Source: JACADW01 sp963747985
Lineage (GTDB): Bacteria > Acidobacteriota > UBA6911
DNA length: 64,000 nt
Direction: 5' to 3'
Assembly (NCBI GenBank): GCA_963747985.1
Contig: CAVVHG010000006.1
Location: forward strand, 248,001 to 312,000
Each line of letters opens with the position of its first letter. Within the stretch, counting starts at the first letter, position 1. A model generated the notes under the pieces. That model did not search any database. It was not told the DNA's origin and worked only from the letters and a program-made list of their open reading frames with translations. This document shows, piece by piece, positions 44,290-52,266 of this stretch. The position numbers were made by a program, and so were the translations under genes.

Positions 44290-45513
44290 TCAAGCGGCCG
44301 CACTTACCTGGTAAGCCTGGTTGGCCCAGTCGGCGGCCTCGAGGTAGGCTTCCGTCACTGTGCTTTCGCTCAGCCGCAATGCATCGGCGCGAGGCACGAT
44401 CTCATCCCAGTCTCCCCTTTCATAGGCCTGGATAAACTCGTAGATGGGGTGTAAAGGGCCGGAGCCGGTCAGCAGAGCCGCTCTGATATCCGCCGTCACC
44501 GGTATCTCCGCCAGGATATCCGCAATCGGCCGGCCGAGGATCGCGTCCATCATTGAGAGCAGGCCCATCAGGAAGCACTCCGGGGCGCGCTTTTCCAGTC
44601 CGGCCTCCGGTGCCAGGAGTTCGGCGAATCGCGCTCGCACCAGCGAGGTAATGACAAGCTCGGATGGCATGCCTTTCGCGATCCCTGCAATTGCCACGAC
44701 GGAGACCCATTTGCGGACTTCGTCGAGGCCGAGGAGCGCCAGGGCGTGGCGTATGGATCGGATCTCCATGCGGAAGGCGAACGCAGCCGAGTTGAGGTAC
44801 CGCAGCAACTTGTAACTGAGTGACGTCTCATGCTTGATGATTTCTTCCAGTTCGACCAGGTTGGGTTGCGGCTGCTGAATCGCCTGAAGGAGGTGATAGT
44901 AGTTGTGTTGATGAGCCGGAATCTCGCGGGACGACAGGATTTCGGGCTTGCCGAAGAAGTACCCCTGGAAGAGCGTGCAGCCCATCTCGCGAGCCTGCTC
45001 ATATTGGCTGCGCGTCTCCACCTTTTCGGCCAGGAATGTGATTCGGCGATTGCCGTAGGCACGCATCAGGTCCTGTCGCCCGGGAATTGTCGTCTGGCGG
45101 AAATCGATCTTGACTATGTCAACCAGGCCGACCAGAGGCTTGTGCTTGACCCCGAATGCAAAATCGTCAAGCGCCAGCATGTACCCTCGGGCCCGCAGGT
45201 CTCTGCACGCTGCCACGACCTGCTCGTCAGGCACGACGGATTCGAGAATTTCGATGACAACCTGGTCTGCGGGCAGGACTTTGGCGTAGTCGTTGATCAG
45301 AAGGTTTCTGGTGAAGTTGACAAATGCGCGCCGGCCGCCGGTCAAGGTCTTCATGCCGAACAAAAGAAATCCGTCGACCACCACGCTGGACGTGGCAAGA
45401 TCCGGATCCTCGCATCGGAAGTAGGGTTCCAGCCCGGAGCGGAACAGCAGCTCGTAGCCGTAGATCTTCATTTTGGTGTCGAAAATCGGCTGCCTGGCAA
45501 CGAACCGTTTCAT
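44290..45513 (-). CDS. EAL-HDOD signalling protein
   Basis: 407 residues. Residues 1-200 are a degenerate EAL domain: FVARQPIFDTKMKIYGYELLFRSG has ELL in place of EAL, and later metal ligands are only partly kept (LDDFAFG, VKIDFRQ, LAEKVE). Residues 200-400 are an HDOD domain (HETSLSYKLLRYLNSAAF, SIRHALALLGLDEVRKW, CFLMGLLSMMDAILG). This is the YuxH/CdgJ architecture. Such proteins usually bind partners rather than cleave cyclic-di-GMP and affect motility. There is no TM segment, so it is cytoplasmic. The upstream space (45514-46729) contains the large repeat array. Confidence 0.92.
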   Translation of the reverse strand: MKRFVARQPIFDTKMKIYGYELLFRSGLEPYFRCEDPDLATSSVVVDGFLLFGMKTLTGGRRAFVNFTRNLLINDYAKVLPADQVVIEILESVVPDEQVVAACRDLRARGYMLALDDFAFGVKHKPLVGLVDIVKIDFRQTTIPGRQDLMRAYGNRRITFLAEKVETRSQYEQAREMGCTLFQGYFFGKPEILSSREIPAHQHNYYHLLQAIQQPQPNLVELEEIIKHETSLSYKLLRYLNSAAFAFRMEIRSIRHALALLGLDEVRKWVSVVAIAGIAKGMPSELVITSLVRARFAELLAPEAGLEKRAPECFLMGLLSMMDAILGRPIADILAEIPVTADIRAALLTGSGPLHPIYEFIQAYERGDWDEIVPRADALRLSESTVTEAYLEAADWANQAYQVSAAA

Positions 45514-45860
45514 GTTTATCCTGGGCAGCGTCCCCGGGGAAGGCAGGGACGCCAGACAGGCTATTCATCGGCCAGATCCGGTTCCCACAACACAACTTAC
45601 GTTTGGCTGGAGACTGTGCCGGACGAAACTCAACAATCGGCAAGGGGATGAACCATCCGGCGTGAGAACGGATCGAGGCAGTGCCGTGGCAGCTCTCTCC
45701 CCTGAGTGTATCCGCCTGCGGGCCTCAGGGCAAGGCAAGGCGACGTGTTCGAATCTTGAAAGATTGCCCGAAGTCGTATGCGATGTAAGATATGTCTGTG
45801 GTTCGGACGGTGAGGACTACGAGACTGGTGACGTGTGACAGGCAGCCTGCGCTGCGAGGA
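45514..45860. other. leader of EAL-HDOD gene, no other gene
   Basis: About 350 bases between the EAL-HDOD start and the repeat array. Overlapping open frames on both strands lack ribosome sites and motifs. It should carry the promoter of the minus-strand gene. Confidence 0.5.
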
Positions 45861-46642
45861 CGCTGTTCAACCCATTCAGGGTTGACATCTTCTGATCATC
45901 CTGATCCCCGGGGTTTGCACCCCGGGCTGTTCTATTCGACGCTTTCAGCGTCGTCGGTGTCGATCGCGGCTGGCATCTGTGAGGCATCGCCGCCACCCGT
46001 GAATCAACGAACTGAACGGCATGGTTACGCTCGGCCCCCGGGCGCAGTACGTCGGACTCGACCCCGAAGGGACTGAACGGCATGGTTACACTCGGCCCCC
46101 GGGCGCAGTACGTCGGACTCGACCCCGAAGGGACTGAACGGCATGGTTACACTCGGCCCCCGGGCGCAGTACGTCGGACTCGACCCCGAAGGGACTGAAC
46201 GGCATGGTTACACTCGGCCCCCGGGCGCAGTACGTCGGACTCGACCCCGAAGGGACTGAACGGCATGGTTACACTCGGCCCCCGGGCGCAGTACGTCGGA
46301 CTCGACCCCGAAGGGACTGAACGGCATGGTTACACTCGGCCCCCGGGCGCAGTACGTCGGACTCGACCCCGAAGGGACTGAACGGCATGGTTACACTCGG
46401 CCCCCGGGCGCAGTACGTCGGACTCGACCCCGAAGGGACTGAACGGCATGGTTACACTCGGCCCCCGGGCGCAGTACGTCGGACTCGACCCCGAAGGGAC
46501 TGAACGGCATGGTTACGCTCGGCCCCCGGGCGCAGTACATCGGACTCGACCCCGAAGGGGGTCGAACAGATCAGCCCGGGGTGCAAACCCCGGGGATGAT
46601 CGGATCTGCCGCAAGGCCCAACCCTGTAAGGGTTGGACAGCG
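45861..46642. repeat. inverted-repeat bracketed composite element
   Basis: The left arm has CGCTGTTCAACCC...CAGGGTTG (45861-45884) and a 23-base segment (45906-45928). The right arm has the exact complement of the 23-mer (46573-46595) and CAACCCTGTAAGGGTTGG (46619-46636) followed by ACAGCG. Each 23-mer also folds on itself (CCCGGGGT/ACCCCGGG). Next to the left arm lies GACGC-TTTCA-GCGTC (45938-45952). A 9-copy tandem array lies inside. The layout matches the smaller composite at 28225-28568. Confidence 0.9.
46014..46562. repeat. tandem array, 9 units of 61 bp
   Basis: Units start at 46014, 46075, 46136, 46197, 46258, 46319, 46380, 46441 and 46502, each beginning GAACGGCATGGTTAC. The seven middle units appear identical. 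The first and last have TTACGC in place of TTACAC, and the last also has GTACAT for GTACGT. 61 is not a multiple of 3, so the array is not coding. There are no spacers of differing sequence, so it is not a CRISPR. Confidence 0.95.
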
Positions 46643-46729
46643 ATCGCCTGACGAGACGAGGTCACTTCAATCCCCACTGTCTGAATCGCAGGTAAGATAT
46701 GCGGTGGGCCCAATCCAGGGGGGGAATCT

Positions 46730-47491
46730 GTGCGACACAACAGTTTGAAGGAAAAGCTGAGGAACGGCGAGACTGTGTACGGTTGCTTCATTCGATACGC
46801 GAATGCGTCGCTCGTCGAGGTTCTGGGGTACTGCGGCTGGGACTTCATTGTGTTCGACGGGGAACACGGAACGATCGAGCCGGCCGACTGCGAGCAGATG
46901 GTGCGTGCCGCCGAGCTGCAGGGCGTCACCCCGATCGTGCGTGTGCCCGTGAATCAACCGCACGTCATCCTCCGCTTCCTCGACACGGGTGCTCACGGCC
47001 TTCATGTCCCGATGGTGAAATCGGCAGAGGAGGCGGAAGCCGTCGTAAGGTCTGTCAAGTACCAGCCGCGCGGCTCGCGGGGTCTTGCTGCGGTGCGGGC
47101 CTCCGATTATGCCCAGCGCGTCCCGTTCCGGGAATACGTGGCTCAGGCGAATGCGGAGACGCTGGTGGCTGTGCATATCGAAACCGAGGACTCCGTGGAC
47201 GGGTTGCCCGGGATCCTCGGTGTGGAGGGATTGGACGTTGCGTTCCTGGGGCCGACGGATCTTTCCAACTCCCTCGGATTTCCTGGAGAGCTGCAGAACC
47301 CGAAAGTCCAGGCGACGTTTCAGCGCCTCGTCGACGCCGTATCGGGCTCAAGAGTCGCGCTGGGCGTTATGGTGCCCAACGCCGAGGCTGCGCGTCAGTG
47401 GCGGGCGCGCGGCGCGCGCTACATTACAGTAGGATTCGAGAATGTGCTCAATCCGGCGTGCCGCAATTACCTCCAAACGGCGCGAGAGTAG
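46730..47491 (+). CDS. HpcH/HpaI-type aldolase
   Basis: 253 residues from GTG 46730 with a G-rich ribosome site. The family blocks are YGCFIRYANASLVEVLGYCGWDFIVFDGEHG (with the Glu/His of the active site), PIVRVPVNQPHVILRFLDTGAHGLHVPMV, YQPRGSRGLAAVRA, VHIETEDSVDGL (metal Glu) and DVAFLGPTDLSNSLG (metal Asp). These class II aldolases cleave 4-hydroxy-2-oxo acids or 2-keto-3-deoxy sugar acids to pyruvate and an aldehyde. With the sugar-acid MFS transporter and the 2-keto-3-deoxy-pentonate dehydratase in the window, a role in sugar-acid breakdown is likely but not shown. Confidence 0.92.
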   Translation: MRHNSLKEKLRNGETVYGCFIRYANASLVEVLGYCGWDFIVFDGEHGTIEPADCEQMVRAAELQGVTPIVRVPVNQPHVILRFLDTGAHGLHVPMVKSAEEAEAVVRSVKYQPRGSRGLAAVRASDYAQRVPFREYVAQANAETLVAVHIETEDSVDGLPGILGVEGLDVAFLGPTDLSNSLGFPGELQNPKVQATFQRLVDAVSGSRVALGVMVPNAEAARQWRARGARYITVGFENVLNPACRNYLQTARE

Positions 47492-47673
47492 CGCGGTACC
47501 GTTGGCCCGGGATCCCGCCACGAAAGCCGTGAGACGCACTGGATACGGCTCCGGCTGTCGAGCCCATCGGTTTTCCGCACAGGGCCCACCGGTGGGTCTG
47601 GCGAATACTGGGCAAGCCTGGGGGCTGATGAGGCGGGCTTGCCTGCGGCATCGCCGGTCCCGGACCACGCCTC

Positions 47674-48246
47674 TCAGGCTCTTCCCACGAACTCGCCTGT
47701 TTGAGTGCTGACACGGACGATTTCGCCTTCGCGTATGAAAAGCGGCACGCGCACCTGGAGGCCGGTTTCGAGCGTCGCCGGCTTTGTCGTGCCTCCAGAG
47801 CTTGTATCTCCCCGGATCCCGATTTCCGTGGATGCGACCGCGAGATTAACAAAAGGCGGGAGCTGCACGGCAACCGGTGTCCCGTTGTACCTTCGGATCT
47901 GCAGTGAAAGCCCCTCTTTCAGAAAAAGCCGGTCATGTCCGAGCTGCTCTTCGGTGAGGACAAGCTGTTCGAACGTCGCTTCGTCCATGAAGTGAAGCTG
48001 CTCGCCGTCAGAGTAGAGGAATGAGGCGGCGGTAAGCACCACGTCGGGCTCTTCAAACTTCTCGCTCGTCTTGAAGGACTTTTCGAGAACCGCATCCGTG
48101 ATCAGGTGCCGCAATTTGGTGCGAACCATGGTGGAAGCACCGCGCGCACTCGGCGAGGCGAAAAAGACCTCGACGACCGTGTACGGCTGGCCGTCGACTT
48201 CGATCAGCATCCTTCGCTTGAGTTCGTTAGCTCCAATGAGCGCCAT
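47674..48246 (-). CDS. yeiP: EF-P-like translation factor of the EfpL/YeiP type
   Basis: 190 residues, the size of EF-P, with three beta-barrel domains (KOW-like 1-65, OB 66-130, OB 131-190 ending GEFVGRA). The domain I loop tip, usually PGKG with a modified lysine or SGRN with a rhamnosylated arginine, is SPSARGAST with R35. The SPxARGxxT loop is the mark of YeiP/EfpL, a paralogue that relieves stalling at proline-rich and other difficult motifs. The RGDTSSGGTTKPATLETGL segment is typical of domain III. It overlaps no other gene; the glycosidase lies 25 bases upstream on the same strand. A housekeeping efp should exist elsewhere in the genome. Confidence 0.87.
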   Translation of the reverse strand: MALIGANELKRRMLIEVDGQPYTVVEVFFASPSARGASTMVRTKLRHLITDAVLEKSFKTSEKFEEPDVVLTAASFLYSDGEQLHFMDEATFEQLVLTEEQLGHDRLFLKEGLSLQIRRYNGTPVAVQLPPFVNLAVASTEIGIRGDTSSGGTTKPATLETGLQVRVPLFIREGEIVRVSTQTGEFVGRA

Positions 48247-48271
48247 GTCATTTCACATCGATGCTGCCGTT

Positions 48272-49789
48272 CTAGTTCTTGGCACCATCCAGGACGATCC
48301 CGTCGTCGGCATGTCGCAGGACGATCGTGCTCAGCACCGTTATGCTGCGGGCCGGCAGTGCCTCTTCGATCACCGACGAGGAGGGGCCGATACTCCGGTG
48401 GCGCAGGAAATCCATCCGGTATGATGCATCCGAGACGGTACGCTCCTCCGCCTGGTAGGTATACATTTCTCTTGCTTCGGGCAGCCCCTCGTACCGGACT
48501 CTGACGGTTGTGGCTGTCCGGGAGAGGTTCAGCAGGTATGTCGTGAAATTGCCCCCCGGACTCTTCATGGATATCGTCAGCAGTTTTCCCTCGGCAGCCC
48601 CGGTCACTTCGTCCGGCAGCAGCGCGGAGTACTTGCTCAGGAAACGTGTGATGATGCCGTATCCGTAGTAAGCGACGGGTTCGGGCGTAACGTCGTCGTA
48701 GTAGAGCTTCTTCGCGATATCCCAAGTCCGGACCAGTTGCCACTGCCCGTCCAGGTCGCCCCGGTTTACCAGGCTCCACCTGTTGAACCCATCCACTCCC
48801 ACCCGGATGCCACGGAGAATTGTCTCCGCGTTTGACAATGCTGCGGCGAAGCTGCGCGGGCCGGGGTTGTCGCCTCCCCAGCCGAGCTTCATGTTGCCCA
48901 TTTCGCTCAGGAAGAAAGGCTTGCCGTGTCCGTGAGCCCAGGCGGCCCAGCGGGACAGGACCTCCTGTTCCTTGCTTCCGACCCCCTGGTAGGAGTGGAT
49001 GTCGTACGCGCCGAGATAGGGGTCGAAATCGAGCGCAACAGCGTTGAAGGGAGGCAGGTCGGTCCAGTCCGGGCCGGATAAGGGGAGCGACATTTGCCTG
49101 CGGTCGAGGGCCTCCCGGACTGCCTTGAAGGCGGCGGCGAGAGGGACCTCGGGGTAGGATCCACTGGACCACCAGTAGCCCCAGGTGCCCCCGGGGGGTT
49201 CGTTGGTGATGCACAGGTACTTGATGCAGCTATATCCCCTGGCCCTTATGAGGTGGTCGGCGAGCGAAGCCAGCCCCTCGCCGTAGTCCTCCAGAGACCG
49301 GGGAGCGCTGATCAGCGGGTGAACTCCCGGGAACGAATTCCAGTCGACCTCGGACCACATCTGCTGGAGAAAGACATCGACACCGTTGTTCTGGCAGTAA
49401 TCCAGTATGGAGTACAGCGTCTTCATCTCCTCGTTTTCCCAGTCGAATTTTCCCCGTCCGGGCTCATACATTAGCTGCGAAAGCTCGACCCTCATCCAGT
49501 TCAGTCCGAGCCAGCGCACGTGTTTGCGCAGCTGGTCCCAGGCTTTTGCATTGGCAAGAGGCGGATTGCCCTGCAGCGCACTCCCCCGGGCCGCGTCCTC
49601 TCTCGCCGGGAATTTGTATTCCGAATTCGGCCAGGGCCCCTCTTTCCGGATCGCGTGCCACGACGCGCCCAACCCGCCTTTCATGACGTGGACCGGGGGA
49701 TCCTGCGTCCGGACAGTGATCTGCACCTGTGCCTGGATGGCAATCGGGGCGAGCAGGAACGCACAGCAGAGGCGGAACAGGATCTTCAT
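48272..49789 (-). CDS. secreted clan-A glycoside hydrolase (GH5/GH39-like)
   Basis: 505 residues, ATG 49789 after GGGAG, with a signal peptide ending at IQAQV. A TIM barrel spans about 35-390, with LNWMRVELSQL, the acid/base YLCITNEPPG (E197) and the nucleophile KPFFLSEMGNM (E296), which is the clan GH-A arrangement. Residues 395-490 form a C-terminal beta-sandwich (LLTISMKSPGGNFTTYLLNLS...ARSITVLST) as in GH30/GH39-type enzymes. The family and substrate cannot be fixed by eye. It would act outside the cell or in the periplasm on a beta-linked glycan. Confidence 0.82.
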   Translation of the reverse strand: MKILFRLCCAFLLAPIAIQAQVQITVRTQDPPVHVMKGGLGASWHAIRKEGPWPNSEYKFPAREDAARGSALQGNPPLANAKAWDQLRKHVRWLGLNWMRVELSQLMYEPGRGKFDWENEEMKTLYSILDYCQNNGVDVFLQQMWSEVDWNSFPGVHPLISAPRSLEDYGEGLASLADHLIRARGYSCIKYLCITNEPPGGTWGYWWSSGSYPEVPLAAAFKAVREALDRRQMSLPLSGPDWTDLPPFNAVALDFDPYLGAYDIHSYQGVGSKEQEVLSRWAAWAHGHGKPFFLSEMGNMKLGWGGDNPGPRSFAAALSNAETILRGIRVGVDGFNRWSLVNRGDLDGQWQLVRTWDIAKKLYYDDVTPEPVAYYGYGIITRFLSKYSALLPDEVTGAAEGKLLTISMKSPGGNFTTYLLNLSRTATTVRVRYEGLPEAREMYTYQAEERTVSDASYRMDFLRHRSIGPSSSVIEEALPARSITVLSTIVLRHADDGIVLDGAKN

Positions 49790-49847
49790 GGCAGACTCCC
49801 GAGTCTTAATACTCCCATTTTAGCTCTATCGCCAGGTCTAAGCCCTT

Positions 49848-50426
49848 CGCCTTTCAGGCGTACAGCTTTGAGCGCGGTTCGTAATACAATGCGCCTATGA
49901 TCGATTACAGGCATAACGCGCACGCGGTGTACGACATAAAGTACCACGTGATATGGGCTACCAAGTACCGATACAAGGTGATGCACGGACGGGTGGCGGA
50001 GCGTGCGCGCGAGTTGATACGGCAGATCTGTCTGGCGCGGGAGGTAGTTATCGTGCGCGGGGCGATCTCGCCAGACCACATCCACATGCTGCTGTCGGTG
50101 CCGCCGAACCTGGCGCCGGCGAAATTGGTGCAATTCATCAAGGGGAGGTCGTCGCGGCGGCTGCAGGCGGAATTCCCGGAACTGGGGAAGCGATATTGGG
50201 GACAGCATCTGTGGGCGCGAGGGTATTTCTGCGCGACGGTGGGTGCGGTAGATGAGGAGACGATCAAGCGTTACATGGAGAGCCAAAGGTGGGATGAAGA
50301 CGACGAGGGATTCAAGATCACCGCACCCACCAAGCCTTGAGCCGGCTCTGAGCCGGGGATTCCTCGGACGGCTTCAGCCGCAATCTCGACTTTCAGTCGG
50401 AGAGCAACCTACCGGCTTTAGCCGGT
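49848..50426 (+). mobile_element. IS200/IS605-group element, tnpA only
   Basis: The transposase gene is flanked by subterminal hairpins. On the left, CGCC-TTTCA-GGCG (49848-49860). On the right, CCGGCT-CTG-AGCCGG (50342-50356), CGGC-TTCA-GCCG (50369-50380), CGAC-TTTCA-GTCG (50387-50399) and ACCGGC-TTTA-GCCGGT (50411-50426). IS200 elements end in imperfect palindromes and make no target duplication. Exact ends cannot be set without an empty site. No tnpB is present. Confidence 0.8.
49897..50340 (+). CDS. tnpA: IS200-type Y1 transposase TnpA
   Basis: 147 residues. The HUH motif is H61-I-H63 in ISPDHIHMLLSVPP, and the catalytic tyrosine is Y126 in IKRYMESQ. Typical IS200 blocks are YDIKYHVIWATKYRYKVM, KGRSSRRLQAEFPEL and WGQHLWARGYFCATVG. 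The enzyme cuts and joins single-stranded DNA at hairpins as a dimer. The gene appears intact. The many dispersed hairpins of similar loop sequence in the window could be its substrates. Confidence 0.95.
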   Translation: MIDYRHNAHAVYDIKYHVIWATKYRYKVMHGRVAERARELIRQICLAREVVIVRGAISPDHIHMLLSVPPNLAPAKLVQFIKGRSSRRLQAEFPELGKRYWGQHLWARGYFCATVGAVDEETIKRYMESQRWDEDDEGFKITAPTKP

Positions 50427-50484
50427 GGTGATTTAGGTGTAGCCGTCTTGTGGCTTCTCATAACAGGCATTCGGTGGGTGTGGA

Positions 50485-50727
50485 ATCATCCAATATTCAA
50501 GTGGTGACATCAACGACGCCGGTGCAATCGTTGGAAAGTACAAGAGTGCCGACGACAATATGGCTCATGGTTTCCTGCTCAGATAAGGCAGGTTCCTGAC
50601 CATCGATCCTCCCGGATCTGTATGGACCTTGGCTTCAGGCATCAACTCCCAGGGCGAGATAGTGGGGTTCTTTGTCGATGCCGATGGCGTGAGCCATGGT
50701 TTTCTACTGCAACCGGGTACGTACTGA
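50485..50727 (+). pseudogene. HAF-repeat extracellular protein remnant
   Basis: In one frame the region reads GDINDAGAIVGKYKSAD, then AHGFLLR, stop (TAA), then FLTIDPPGSVWTLASGINSQ, GEIVGFFVDADGVSHGFLLQ and PGTY, stop at 50725-50727. These are two to three units of the HAF repeat (INxxGxIVGxYxDxxGxxHGFLL). The internal stop and the missing 5' end show decay. It lies just beyond the right end of the IS200 element. Confidence 0.8.
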
Positions 50728-50794
50728 AAACGGTGGATGAATAACTACGCAGAACAGCTTTACGGCGGCTCCGCTGGTTCTGAATTGTTCGGGG

Positions 50795-50824
50795 CCGCTC
50801 TTCGGGGCGGTTCTTTTGCTTTTT
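50795..50824 (+). terminator. intrinsic terminator with TTCG tetraloop
   Basis: CCGCTC-TTCG-GGGCGG followed by TTCTTTTGCTTTTT. It lies about 70 bases after the HAF remnant and would have ended its transcript. Confidence 0.65.
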
Positions 50825-51066
50825 GCGGCAATCGGGCGTCTGCCGTCCTCGAGGATTTCCCCCATTGGTTGGATTTTGGAGATACGGCTCGAATTAAATA
50901 GAAACGGCACCCCCAGATACTTCCTGAGAGCGCCGTACTCAGGTAACTCAGGTAGACTCAGGAGACCTTGCCCGAATCACCCAAGCAATTACCTCATCGG
51001 CAGACATCCCGCTGGAAATGCTCTCAGAACGCGCCGCTTTCGTTCTGATATACTTACCTGTCAGCC

Positions 51067-51083
51067 CCCTGCTTCAGGCAGGG
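51067..51083. repeat. solo hairpin with TTCAG loop
   Basis: CCCTGC-TTCAG-GCAGGG, 14 bases before the start of the small membrane protein gene. It has the same loop type as the IS200-end hairpins with a different stem. Confidence 0.7.
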
Positions 51084-51096
51084 CAGCAGGAGAACC

Positions 51097-51267
51097 GTGG
51101 ACTACATTGAATTTCGTAAAGTGATGTGCGAGAAGTACGCCAAGGCAGACGAGCGCCAGGAACGCCGATTGCGACGGCGGCGGCAATGGCTGTACCCCGT
51201 CTTGATATCGCTGATACTGATCACAGTAATTGTCCTGGCGCCTGTCGCTTTTCGTCTGACGCAGTAG
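51097..51267 (+). CDS. tiny single-pass membrane protein, paralogue 1
   Basis: 56 residues from GTG 51097 with AGGAG 5 bases upstream. The N-terminal half is charged and helical (DYIEFRKVMCEKYAKADERQ), then a run of arginines (RRLRRRRQWLYP), then one TM helix (VLISLILITVIVLAPVAF). The positive-inside rule puts the N-terminus in the cytoplasm. A related 52-residue protein is encoded at 52108-52266: both share D-x-IEF-x-x-[VL]M-x-x-KYA, an RRLRR basic patch and a terminal TM. The family is unknown to me. The shared N-terminal motif suggests a specific partner. Confidence 0.65.
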   Translation: MDYIEFRKVMCEKYAKADERQERRLRRRRQWLYPVLISLILITVIVLAPVAFRLTQ

Positions 51268-51305
51268 ATGTATTGACCCGCGCCAGCCCTTCCACCCGTA
51301 GCCGA

Positions 51306-51599
51306 TCAGAGCGACGCCAGTCGCTGTCGCCTCACATACCAGAGGGCGAGGAGCACTAGCAGAATGAGAAGCATCCATTTGCAGTTGCCACGCCCGATCA
51401 CCTGCTCAATGCGGTCAGTGATGTCGCCCTGGATGCGGACTATCGCCTCAAAGAAGTTCGCTCTGTCCTGGACCCCCTGAGACAAGATCGGCATGTAGCT
51501 CACATGCGTCCCGCTGTCTGCTTCTGGGGCGGCACAGAGCCCGACTTCTTCGTGAGAAGCCCAGAATTTCAGGCAAAGGCCATTTTCGGTGAATGCCAT
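51306..51599 (-). CDS. possible small membrane protein
   Basis: 97 residues in frame. Only the last 45 look protein-like: an amphipathic helix (FFEAIVRIQGDITDRIEQVI) followed by a TM (WMLLILLVLLALWYV) and RRQR. No ribosome site precedes ATG 51599 or the internal ATG near 51498, so the true start is uncertain. It converges on the paralogue-1 gene. It may be a tail-anchored protein or a chance frame. Confidence 0.35.
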   Translation of the reverse strand: MAFTENGLCLKFWASHEEVGLCAAPEADSGTHVSYMPILSQGVQDRANFFEAIVRIQGDITDRIEQVIGRGNCKWMLLILLVLLALWYVRRQRLASL

Positions 51600-51685
51600 T
51601 CGTTTCGGCTAACGACACAGCCACAACGGCCCGATAGGAATATGTGGCATCCCTCCAAGGTATTACCTTACCGCAACGACACATC

Positions 51686-51958
51686 ATGAGCCGTTACCAC
51701 AAAGCACACGTACACGGTCCCAAAGGTGGGCGAGGACCGTTCGAGGTCCATATCCCGCCGACTGGAATATGTTGCTTATGCGGCACCGATCAGGGACCGT
51801 TCCGATGCGAGATCCGTCCGACTGGAGGACCGCTGCAGCCGAGTCAATCATGGGGATATTGCCTGAAATGCTGGCGGGAATACGGACCCGGAACCAACGG
51901 ATATGATCCGGTCAGGCTGATTGCATTCCTCCGTCTACTTCTGCACGAGCGAATATAG
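51686..51958 (+). CDS. small putative zinc-ribbon protein
   Basis: 90 residues from ATG 51686; an ATG 42 bases earlier is in frame. Two cysteine pairs, CCLC at about 30-33 and CLKC at about 59-62, with aromatic and proline-rich connections (HIPPTGICCLCG, WGYCLKCWREYG), suggest a single zinc site. The N-terminus is His-rich (SRYHKAHVHGPKGG). It lies between the two tiny membrane-protein genes on the same strand. I do not recognise the family. Confidence 0.5.
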   Translation: MSRYHKAHVHGPKGGRGPFEVHIPPTGICCLCGTDQGPFRCEIRPTGGPLQPSQSWGYCLKCWREYGPGTNGYDPVRLIAFLRLLLHERI

Positions 51959-52107
51959 ATCTTGGTTGCCTTCAGAAATCGGTAAACGTGTACGTCATGT
52001 ATGAGGCAGCACGCGCGCACTACCTCGAACTGCGATAGTGGTGTTGCCGCGATATGTGATCTGCGACACAAGAAACCATGTCAGGTCGGAGTTACGGTGG
52101 CGCCGCT

Positions 52108-52266
52108 ATGGACGTTATCGAATTTCACCAACTCATGCGGAACAAGTACGCAGAATATCAGCGGCAGCACCTTCGCCGGCTGCGGAGATGGATTCTGTGT
52201 AGCGCGGCGCTGGTGGCGTTTTGGTCCTCTTTCGTGCTGGCGTACATCCGCTACGCGGGGAACTGA
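52108..52266 (+). CDS. tiny single-pass membrane protein, paralogue 2
   Basis: 52 residues from ATG 52108; an ATG 30 bases upstream is in frame but adds unrelated residues. N-terminal MDVIEFHQLMRNKYAEYQRQ, basic HLRRLRRW, then one TM (ILCSAALVAFWSSFVLAYI). It is clearly related to the 51097-51267 protein in order and motif. An unrelated-looking zinc-ribbon gene lies between them. No known function. Confidence 0.6.
   Translation: MDVIEFHQLMRNKYAEYQRQHLRRLRRWILCSAALVAFWSSFVLAYIRYAGN

Noticed and set aside
46014..46562. CRISPR array
   Set aside because: The units are contiguous 61-bp direct repeats with no variable spacers, and no cas gene is present.
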